Source of the DNA: an uncultured Lachnospiraceae bacterium
GTDB taxonomy: Bacteria > Bacillota > Clostridia > Lachnospirales > Lachnospiraceae
NCBI GenBank assembly: GCA_947623805.1
Contig: CANQHZ010000031.1
Coordinates: forward strand, 1-39,980
Length of the DNA: 39,980 nt
Reading direction: 5' to 3'
Shown here: positions 33,663 to 39,980 of the stretch, piece after piece
Numbering within the stretch: the stretch's first letter is position 1
How the letters are laid out: each line of letters opens with the position of its first letter
Made by a program: the position numbers and the translations under genes
The notes under the pieces: model-generated
Database searches by the model: none
What the model saw: only the letters and a program-made list of their open reading frames with translations
Told to the model about the DNA's origin: nothing

Positions 33663-34004
33663 TCATGCTGCTTCATACAGTTTAATCCCTTCTCTCTCAA
33701 CATTTGCATAAAACGGATATGCCTTTAACCAATATCTGAAATGTTCCCGATATTTCGCAATTGGTTTAATATCCACATCATGATCCATATTAAAATCATA
33801 AGTCATATACGAAAGCTCGCGTCCAAAGTTTTTAATTTTCAGATCGTCTATATCTAGTAAAATCATAATATCAATGTCCGAATCCTCTCTATAATCTCCA
33901 CGCGCATAAGAGCCATACAATATAACTGTCTTTAAATGAGAGCCATAGATTCCCTTTACTTTATTTACATATTGTTTCAACAAATCATCTACCCTGATCG
34001 ACAT
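33663..34004 (-). CDS. MNT-type nucleotidyltransferase (MntA-like antitoxin)
   Basis: A 113-aa minimal nucleotidyltransferase. The motif GSx10DxD is exact: Gly31-Ser32, then Asp43 and Asp45 (GSYARGD, then DSDIDI); a third acid is in DHDVDIK. Proteins of this type neutralise the HEPN RNase HepT by adding AMP to its active-site tyrosine. AGGAGGG precedes the ATG. Its toxin partner downstream is truncated, leaving an apparently intact antitoxin alone. Confidence 0.88.
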   Translation of the reverse strand: MSIRVDDLLKQYVNKVKGIYGSHLKTVILYGSYARGDYREDSDIDIMILLDIDDLKIKNFGRELSYMTYDFNMDHDVDIKPIAKYREHFRYWLKAYPFYANVEREGIKLYEAA

Positions 34005-34248
34005 ACTATTATCCCTCCTGTTTTTTCATAGATTCATATAAAATTGACTTGTCTGCTCTCCAAATTATCTCTCCATCGTATATTCAAGAGTTGTGTAAAA
34101 TTTGCCAAACAATCACCCGTTCAATATTTAACATTATACCACCCATATATGAAAAAATCTACTGTCCTCCACTTTCGCCAAAATCCTTTATTCAAGCCAA
34201 TCATGGCTTATTTTTTGTTAAATTAACAAGCAGCTTAAAGAATGGCAT

Positions 34249-35592
34249 TTAGCGCATCTTCTTCTGCTCCAAAGCAATACCAATCAATCGATTGGCATAA
34301 TCTGCCAGAAACAGCGGGATATTTAGCACATCATCATCCAATTTCAAGTTATCCAATGAAAAACGTACACGAAGTTTGGCCTTATCAGGGAATAACTCCT
34401 TGAACTTCTTTAGGCTCTTGCTGGATGTATTGGTTTCGGATTTGACCTCAACAGGGAAAATATCATTTTCCCGTTGAATCAGAAAATCTACCTCATATGG
34501 AGGATTGGTTTGCGTCCAATAGCGGGGAGTCACTTCAAACTGCGTAATCAAGGTCTGCAGCACAAAATTCTCGGTCAATGCGCCCTTGAACTCAGTAAAC
34601 AGTCGGTTGCCTTCCCCAAAAGCTGTAGGTGCCAGCTGCGCCAGACGGCGAAGTAGTCCCACATCTACAAGATAAATCTTAAAGGCTGACAAGTCATCGT
34701 AAGCCGCTATGGGAAGACCTGGAGCAGAGCTGCGGTAAATTTTATGCACCAGACGGGCATCTACCAGCCACTGCAAGGCATCCTCATACTCACGGGCTCT
34801 TGCCCCTTCCTTGACAACCTTATAGATAAACTTCTTGTTCTCCCGTGCCAGCTGTGACGGTACTGACTTCCAAATCATTGAAATTTTGGGGAACTCGCTG
34901 ATGTTTGGATGCTTTGCAAAGTCACGCTCATAGGCGCCAATTATACTGGACAAAGCTTCCTGCATGGCTGCAACGTCACGGGCTTCCGTCCACATCAGCA
35001 CGGATTCGGGCATACCACCAGTAACATAGTACATCTTCAATTTCTCATACAAAGGATTAAAGAACGCATCAGGAATTGGTTCGATAGTTTCTACGCTGTT
35101 CAGATAGGCAGCAAACTTTTCATCACCATTGGCAATCAAAAATTCGGAGAAGGTCATAGGGTCAATCTGCATGAAGTTGACCTTGCCCACTGGAAAAGAT
35201 GAGGGCTTTGCCAAGGCGATACCTAAAAGCGAACCGGCGCAGGCGATATGGTATTGTGGTGCGTTTTCGCAGAAATACTTCATGGAGTTGATGACCTTCG
35301 GACAGTCCTGTACCTCGTCAAAAATAATCAGGGTCTTTTCGGGCAGAATTTTCTGACCGCTTGCCAACATCAGATTTTGAAGAATGCGGTCAACATCCTT
35401 GGTAGTTTCAAAGAACTGTTTGTATTCCTCGTTTTCATCAAAGTTAAAATAAGCAGTGTTTTCATAGTAACGCTTACCAAACTCCTTCAAAATCCATGTT
35501 TTGCCAACTTGCCGCACACCTTTCAGTATCAAAGGCTTGCGATACGGAGAATCCTTCCAGTCCAGCAGCTTTTTCAAAATAAATCGTTCCAT
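34249..35592 (-). CDS. AAA-family ATPase with DUF4143 domain
   Basis: A 447-aa ATPase. Walker A is GVRQVGKTW (25-33), Walker B TLIIFDEVQD, and sensor region ACAGSLLGI; the C-terminal part (about 200-400) has the DUF4143 pattern ending in FLIQRENDIFPVEVKSETN, a nuclease-like PD-(D/E)xK segment (VDFLI and EVK). Family members are common accessory genes of unknown function, often near toxin-antitoxin loci. The ATG at 35592 has GAGGAG upstream; the longer frame to 35643 begins in repeat copy F. A stretch of 244 bp downstream (34005-34248) holds no gene. Confidence 0.85.
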   Translation of the reverse strand: MERFILKKLLDWKDSPYRKPLILKGVRQVGKTWILKEFGKRYYENTAYFNFDENEEYKQFFETTKDVDRILQNLMLASGQKILPEKTLIIFDEVQDCPKVINSMKYFCENAPQYHIACAGSLLGIALAKPSSFPVGKVNFMQIDPMTFSEFLIANGDEKFAAYLNSVETIEPIPDAFFNPLYEKLKMYYVTGGMPESVLMWTEARDVAAMQEALSSIIGAYERDFAKHPNISEFPKISMIWKSVPSQLARENKKFIYKVVKEGARAREYEDALQWLVDARLVHKIYRSSAPGLPIAAYDDLSAFKIYLVDVGLLRRLAQLAPTAFGEGNRLFTEFKGALTENFVLQTLITQFEVTPRYWTQTNPPYEVDFLIQRENDIFPVEVKSETNTSSKSLKKFKELFPDKAKLRVRFSLDNLKLDDDVLNIPLFLADYANRLIGIALEQKKMR

Positions 35593-35620
35593 ATATTCAC
35601 TCCTCACACTTCTATTAGAG

Positions 35621-35711
35621 TTTAGGCGTTTACAAAACTCCATTCGATAACGTAGAGTTTAGAAAACGTTTCACAATTACTTACTATTGGAGTTTTAATG
35701 TTTCGCAATTA
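35621..35711 (-). repeat. Dispersed palindromic repeat, copy F, core deleted
   Basis: 35621-35680 has the outer half GCGTTTACAAAACTCCATTC..AACGTAGAGTTTA joined directly to the opposite end (AAACGTTTCACAATTAC), so the long arms and central hairpin are missing. A second fragment with GGAGTTTTAATGTTTCGCAATTAT (ends only; written here in part) follows to 35711. It lies between a promoter and the DUF4143 ATPase gene. Confidence 0.75.
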
Positions 35712-35718
35712 TATTTTT

Positions 35719-35747
35719 ATTATATGCCGAAGACACAAAAAATACAA
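35719..35747 (-). promoter_or_regulatory. Promoter of the DUF4143 ATPase gene
   Basis: On the minus strand TTGTAT (35742-35747), 17 bp, TATAAT (35719-35724). The leader then passes through the repeat copy F remnant. The rest of 35748-35928 is AT-rich, with no gene seen. Confidence 0.55.
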
Positions 35748-35928
35748 CCTTATTCACATAATTATATGGATTTTACGGTTATATAATCACACTTTTATAT
35801 TTATTAAAGGTTATACTCCATATAAAACAAACTAGAGTATGTTCCAAAAGATAAATATTTCCAACATACCACAAGCCTTAAAAATCAAGGAACGTTAGAA
35901 CTTGAAATAGACAAATATATAAAAGTAA

Positions 35929-35962
35929 AAAGGCTACAGCTTAAATCCCAGCCATAGCCTTT
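35929..35962 (-). terminator. Intrinsic terminator of spoIVA
   Basis: An 8-bp outer stem (AAAGGCTA with TAGCCTTT) and an inner GCT/AGC pair, followed on the minus strand by TTTTTACTTTT. It begins 9 bp after the spoIVA stop. Confidence 0.75.
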
Positions 35963-35971
35963 CACCACATC

Positions 35972-37474
35972 TTAAATAATAATACAAACCATTCCCCCAT
36001 TAGAATCATTAACAATCTTCTGCATAGTGTCCTGCAGCTTAATCTGACTCTCCTCGCCAATCATTGACACCTTGCCAGTAATGCCGTCATTTACAAGCTG
36101 CTCCACGGTCTTTCCAAAAATATTTGTTTCCCAGATTCCCTCTTTCTGCGTCTCCGCATTTGAAATATAATCGATCAAATCCTGCGCCTGCTGCTGCGTG
36201 CCGACAATCGGCGCAATCTCCGTCTCAATATTTGCCTTAATCATATGTATCGACGGGCTCTGCGCCTTGATTTTCACCCCATACTTATTTCCGTGCTTGA
36301 TGAGTGTAGGCGTATCGAGCGCAATCTCCTCACGCTCTGGCGTAACCACGCCGTACCCCTTCTGCCTTGCGCTTTCGAGCGCGTTGAGGATTTTCTTATA
36401 CTCCTTCTTCATCTTGGCAAGGCTTGACAATAGCTGCATAAGCTGATACTCTCCCGTAATGCTCTCGCCCGTCATAGAGCTGAGCAGCTCATAGTAATAT
36501 TTCGTGTCCGCTTCCAAAAAATACGCCGCCGAGCCGTCCGCAATGTTCACATGGTCGTATTTGCACCGCTTTATGTACTCGCTGCCCGCTTCAATGTCCT
36601 GCTGCACATTCTTTTCCAGAATATCGCGCACAGTATGCACCTTATCCATGGTTTCGCGCAGTCTGCCGATAATCTCCTGCTTCATAGGCGAAGACACATC
36701 CATAATGTCAAGCCATTTAGGCGTGTAAAATTCAATAACCGAAACAGGGAACTCATACATCACTTGCTCAAGAATATTTGTAATGTCCTCACGCCTAAGC
36801 TGCTCAATGTTCATAGGCATCGCCTTGACTTGATAAAGCTTTTCTATCTCCTCCGCCGCCGCTGTTGCCTCCTCGCTGTAAGGCTTCATGGTATTTACAA
36901 GCACAATAAAGGGCTTGCCAAGCTTTTTCAGCTCCAGTATAGTCTGCTCCTCCGCAGACTTATACGCCGCGCGCGGTATCTCGCCAAAGCTTGCGTCTGT
37001 CGTCACCACTATGCCTATGGTGGAATGGTCATTGATTACCTTCCTCGTGCCTATTTCCGCAGCCTGCGTAAAGGGGATTTCCTCATTGAACCACGGCGTC
37101 TTTACCATACGCTCCGTGTCCTCCTCCATATGCCCCGCCGCGCCGTCAACCATATAGCCTACGCAGTCGATAAGACGCACCTTTACGTTTATGCCGTCGC
37201 TTATTTCTATCTGTGCGGCCTCTTTGGGTATGAATTTCGGCTCTGTCGTCGTTATTGTCCTGCCGCCGCTGCTCTGTGGAAGCTCATCCTGCGTCCTCGT
37301 TCTCTCGTGCTCGTCTTCAATATGCGGCAGAACCATCAAATCCATAAAACGCTTTATAAATGTGGATTTTCCCGTCCTGACAGGACCTACCACGCCCACA
37401 TAAATCTCTCCGCCCGTGCGCCTGCTTATGTCCTTGTACAAATTATATTCCGAACCTGTATTAAGATTGCCCAT
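35972..37474 (-). CDS. spoIVA: Stage IV sporulation protein A
   Basis: A 500-aa ATPase that polymerises on the forespore surface and anchors the spore coat. The Walker A motif GPVRTGKS (30-37) and the Walker B-like LIDCVGYMVDG are clear; the middle and C-terminal regions match SpoIVA throughout (TTTEPKFIPKEA, PWFNEEIPFTQAAEIGTRKVI, SDGINVKVR), and the C-terminus ends hydrophobic (GMVCIII) as is typical. The length is the usual 492-500. GGGAGAAG precedes the ATG. It stands alone with its own terminator; I could not identify its sigma-E promoter with confidence in 37475-37600. Confidence 0.97.
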   Translation of the reverse strand: MGNLNTGSEYNLYKDISRRTGGEIYVGVVGPVRTGKSTFIKRFMDLMVLPHIEDEHERTRTQDELPQSSGGRTITTTEPKFIPKEAAQIEISDGINVKVRLIDCVGYMVDGAAGHMEEDTERMVKTPWFNEEIPFTQAAEIGTRKVINDHSTIGIVVTTDASFGEIPRAAYKSAEEQTILELKKLGKPFIVLVNTMKPYSEEATAAAEEIEKLYQVKAMPMNIEQLRREDITNILEQVMYEFPVSVIEFYTPKWLDIMDVSSPMKQEIIGRLRETMDKVHTVRDILEKNVQQDIEAGSEYIKRCKYDHVNIADGSAAYFLEADTKYYYELLSSMTGESITGEYQLMQLLSSLAKMKKEYKKILNALESARQKGYGVVTPEREEIALDTPTLIKHGNKYGVKIKAQSPSIHMIKANIETEIAPIVGTQQQAQDLIDYISNAETQKEGIWETNIFGKTVEQLVNDGITGKVSMIGEESQIKLQDTMQKIVNDSNGGMVCIII

Positions 37475-37726
37475 ATTTTCTTCTCCCTATGCTTGTTTTC
37501 AGTCCTAATCTAATTAAGCTTATGCAGCTTGGCGCAAAAAAAGAACCTCGCTTTTTAGAAGTGAAATATGCCTCAATCATGACATGCTTTTTTCCGTTGT
37601 TCTTTATCAAATTATGTATCACAATCTTGTCAATCAACTCATTTCAGTTTCCGGCGCAGATTGCTACATGGTTGTTGATTGCCTTACGGGAATTTTTCGC
37701 CTTTTTCCTCAATGCATTGTGATCTG

Positions 37727-39073
37727 TCACGCTTCCAGCTGGTTCATCCATCCACGACGCTTGAAAACGACGAGGGAGACAGCAAAGCGTATACCTTCCT
37801 CCATGGACAAAGTGAAGTAGACCATGGGGATGGACCAGTGAAATACAAAAGCTGTAAGAATCCCCAGAGGTACGCCGAAAAGCCATGTGCCCATCAGGTC
37901 GATGACCATGACGTATGTCGTTTTTCCGCCGCTGCGCAGGATGCCGCTTCCGATAATCATGTTCAACACCTTAAAAGGCATGACTGCGGCGTAAGCGGCG
38001 AGGATTTGTACCGTCAGTTCCCGGATGCTGGTTTCCACATTGAAAATGCGTACATACCATGGGCTTACAAAGAAAATCATTGCAGACAGCAGCAGGGAGC
38101 CCGCTAGACCGTAGAAAAGGAGCTTTTTCGCCTCCTTGTAGGCCGTCTCCCTGTCCCCGTCGCCAAGGCGCTTGCCGATGAGGATTGCCGCCGCTTGACT
38201 CAGACCGCACAAGGCACCGATTGCCAGAGACTGCACAGAGTTCGTCAGCGTCATGGCGGCGGTGGCGGCGGTGCCCAGATGTCCATAAATGCCCGCATAC
38301 ACGTTTTCGCCCAAAACCCACATAAATTCACTCACCAAAAGCGGAAACAGCATGGAGAGATATTGTTTCCATGCAAAGGAACCCGTCGGGGTGTTCTCCG
38401 CTCTCTCCCGGTATTTCAGATACATCACAAAGATAACCGCGAAATATACAAGCTGCGAGATCAGCGTGGCCAACGCCGCTCCCTTGACGCCCAGAGCCGG
38501 CGCGCCAAGCTTTCCGAAAATCAATATCCAGTTAAGTCCCGTGTTTACCGCTGACGACGCAATCCCTGCGTAGAGCGGAAGGGTCGCCTTCTCCATGCAC
38601 CGCAAATAGGTGGACAGTATGGTGATTCCCGCCGCTGGGAGGAAGGTGCCGGAGACAATGGTGAGATACTGCCCCGCCGCGTCCACGGTCGCGCCGTCGT
38701 TGATATAAAGGCCCATGATTTTCTCCGGAATTGCAATGCCGCCAAAAGTAAACAGTGCAGCAAGAATGAGGCACACACGCAGATTGAGGACCATGCTCCG
38801 CCGTGTCTCGGCGGTATTTTTCTGGCCCATATACTGAGAGAGCATGATTCCCGCCACAGCGCCCACGGCGGAAACCACTACGTTGAATATCCCCGTAAAT
38901 TTCCCTGCCAGTCCGACAGCGGCCACCTCCACGCCTCCAAGCTGACCAATCATGACCTGATCCACCACGCCGAAGGACGCTTGAAGCATGGATTGCAGCG
39001 CCACGGGAATGGCAAGCGCACATACCGTGCGCAAAAAAGACTGCTTTTTTAAACTCATCATTTCTCGTTCCAT
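37727..39073 (-). CDS. MATE-family efflux transporter
   Basis: A 448-aa multidrug and toxin extrusion pump with twelve membrane segments in two halves. The first half opens PVALQSMLQASFGVVDQVMIGQLGG, with a repeat of this type (FPLLVSEFMWVLGENVYAGIYGHLG) starting the second half. It exchanges cations (Na+ or H+) for drugs; the substrate is unknown. The start at 39073 has GGAGGT four bases upstream. The coding sequence is visibly more GC-rich than its neighbours, suggesting transfer from another lineage together with the regulator next door. Its promoter carries a large dyad. Confidence 0.93.
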   Translation of the reverse strand: MEREMMSLKKQSFLRTVCALAIPVALQSMLQASFGVVDQVMIGQLGGVEVAAVGLAGKFTGIFNVVVSAVGAVAGIMLSQYMGQKNTAETRRSMVLNLRVCLILAALFTFGGIAIPEKIMGLYINDGATVDAAGQYLTIVSGTFLPAAGITILSTYLRCMEKATLPLYAGIASSAVNTGLNWILIFGKLGAPALGVKGAALATLISQLVYFAVIFVMYLKYRERAENTPTGSFAWKQYLSMLFPLLVSEFMWVLGENVYAGIYGHLGTAATAAMTLTNSVQSLAIGALCGLSQAAAILIGKRLGDGDRETAYKEAKKLLFYGLAGSLLLSAMIFFVSPWYVRIFNVETSIRELTVQILAAYAAVMPFKVLNMIIGSGILRSGGKTTYVMVIDLMGTWLFGVPLGILTAFVFHWSIPMVYFTLSMEEGIRFAVSLVVFKRRGWMNQLEA

Positions 39074-39094
39074 ATCAACCTCCATAATTGTGAA

Positions 39095-39141
39095 AATTCC
39101 TCCATAAGCCCATTATAAGCCGATGGAGGAATTCTTTTCAA
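39095..39141 (-). promoter_or_regulatory. MATE gene promoter with flanking dyad operator
   Basis: On the minus strand TTGAAA (39136-39141), 18 bp, TATAAT (39112-39117). Perfect 11-bp inverted arms AATTCCTCCAT (39123-39133 as read on minus) and ATGGAGGAATT (39095-39105) flank the -10 box with a 17-bp centre. A regulator such as the LacI-type protein upstream may bind here. The second arm would also look like a ribosome binding site in the leader RNA. Confidence 0.65.
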
Positions 39142-39210
39142 AACTTAAATCTGTAAGCTGTAACAAAAATGGAACGTAGTTTTCGTTGAAAATGACAATA
39201 TAATGCAAAA

Positions 39211-39980
39211 TCAATCCGTTTGGCAATTCCTTGTGCTGTCACGGATCACCAGGGATGTGGAGAGGGTAATGACCGGTTCCACTGGCTCACAGGCCCGCAT
39301 TTTTGCGATAGCGTCCAGTGCCGTCATTGCACGTTTGGCATTGTCCTGACGAACGGAGGTAAGAGACGGATAAACCAAACCGCAAAGAGGCGTGTCGTCA
39401 AATCCGGCAATGGAGATTTCGCCCGGTATATCGACGCCGTTGCCTTGCAAAAAATGGATGAGGTCAACCGCATAGTAATCCGATACGGCAAAAACAGCCG
39501 TAAAGCTCCTGATCCCCGGCAGCTTCTCCCGGTAAAAGGCCATCCGCTCCGCCTTGGTCATCGGGATCATCATAAACTCCGCGCCGCTCCCGAAGCCTTC
39601 CCGAAAACCCTTCCAGCGTTCCAGGTCCATGTCAATATCATTGTCGGACAGGCACAGGGCGCGCCCGTGCCCGCAAAGGCGGAAATACTCGCCCACCTGA
39701 AATCCCCCGTGCCGATCGTTGATGTTTACGGCGCAAACACGTTCCGCTGTGACTCCGCAGGCATCATAGACCACAAAGGGTATGCGGACATTCTCCCGCA
39801 GGTGCCCGTAATCCGCACTGCAAAAGCCGATCAGCACCAGTCCCTCCAGGTTCCACATGGTGGCGAAGGAAACAATTTCGTCCAGGGCGTTCACAGCCCT
39901 CACCATCATCTGTAATCCGCGTCCGGTCGTTTCCGCACTGAGGGCGTTGAGCGCCGAGGCGATAAAGGCGTCCTCCAGAA
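39211..39980 (-). CDS. LacI-family regulator, C-terminal part (cut by window end)
   Basis: The frame is open to the window edge: 256 codons are visible, the N-terminal helix-turn-helix lies outside. The visible part is a LacI/periplasmic-binding effector domain: LEGLVLIGF and IPFVVYDACG (first lobe), HGGFQVGEYF, GRALCLSDN, AVFAVSDYYAVDLIHFLQGNGVDIPGEIS-type region (split in two motifs), AGFDDTPLC and PSLTSVRQD (the canonical end of the family). The effector is probably a sugar or related small molecule. GC-rich like the MATE gene 137 bp downstream, which it may regulate. Confidence 0.87.
   Translation of the reverse strand, partial: LEDAFIASALNALSAETTGRGLQMMVRAVNALDEIVSFATMWNLEGLVLIGFCSADYGHLRENVRIPFVVYDACGVTAERVCAVNINDRHGGFQVGEYFRLCGHGRALCLSDNDIDMDLERWKGFREGFGSGAEFMMIPMTKAERMAFYREKLPGIRSFTAVFAVSDYYAVDLIHFLQGNGVDIPGEISIAGFDDTPLCGLVYPSLTSVRQDNAKRAMTALDAIAKMRACEPVEPVITLSTSLVIRDSTRNCQTD

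Noticed and set aside
36551-37513. 320-codon plus-strand frame opposite spoIVA
   Set aside because: It is the antisense shadow of a clearly conserved gene; its composition (many His, Arg, Leu, Cys) is typical of such shadows.
37520-37570. Hairpin with AAAAAG and CTTTTT upstream of spoIVA as a terminator
   Set aside because: The stem would be only A-T rich and short with an unsuitable loop; no stable structure is evident.
39220-39915. 231-codon plus-strand frame opposite the LacI-type regulator
   Set aside because: Antisense shadow of a frame with clear LacI-family motifs; high GC makes long shadow frames likely.

Overview
The window looks like a chromosomal segment of a motile, endospore-forming, strictly anaerobic member of the Clostridia, most likely Lachnospiraceae. 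This rests on spoIVA, a class III (oxygen-sensitive) ribonucleotide reductase with its activase, a PF06541 'CmpB-like' membrane protein, a FliD-like protein behind a sigma-D-type promoter, a chemoreceptor, a diguanylate cyclase, and the Firmicutes style of promoters (TTGACA/TATAAT) and strong GGAGG ribosome binding sites. No species is assigned.

Layout. 1-4340 (+): a leader with a promoter/operator, a repeat copy, a 27-codon ORF and a terminator, then two half-ABC exporters that look like one heterodimer with one degenerate ATP site. 4356-8190 (-): a GT-C-like membrane protein, a frameshifted beta-carbonic anhydrase and a serine hydrolase. 8379-12360 (-): hybrid histidine kinase, CmpB-like protein, SRAP/YedK and thiamine pyrophosphokinase in a tight run. 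12370-16773 (-): chemoreceptor plus a lipoprotein sugar-binding protein with no permease, then an AI-2E family permease. 17006-18622 (+): membrane diguanylate cyclase. 18650-21819 (-): FliD-like protein, CobC-like and CobU-like cobalamin salvage proteins, an MGMT-family protein and an aldolase. 21840-23000: tRNA-Gly(CCC) with a long leader, and tcdA. 23060-26213: an AT-rich block with a second GT-C-like membrane protein, a serine recombinase, and between them two inverted 28-bp near-palindromes around a promoter. 26327-29516 (-): nrdD-nrdG with tandem NrdR boxes. 29524-33474 (-): a probable unit cdd, MBL-fold protein, MutS-like ATPase, rnhA and a 48-aa membrane peptide. 33503-35747: a nucleotidyltransferase with a broken HEPN partner and a DUF4143 ATPase. 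35929-37474: spoIVA. 37727-39980: a GC-richer MATE efflux pump and a partial LacI-type regulator.

Two observations stand out. First, a dispersed, strongly palindromic repeat of about 140-170 bp occurs in five full copies and one internally deleted copy, always between or just upstream of co-directional genes. Stem positions differ between copies in a base-pair-preserving way, so the structure appears to be conserved. Second, the segment at 25209-25404 has the anatomy of an invertible promoter: a serine recombinase gene, two 28-bp sites in inverted orientation with the same central dinucleotide, and an outward-pointing promoter which, if flipped, would read into the membrane glycosyltransferase-like gene. 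Both are inferences from sequence alone.
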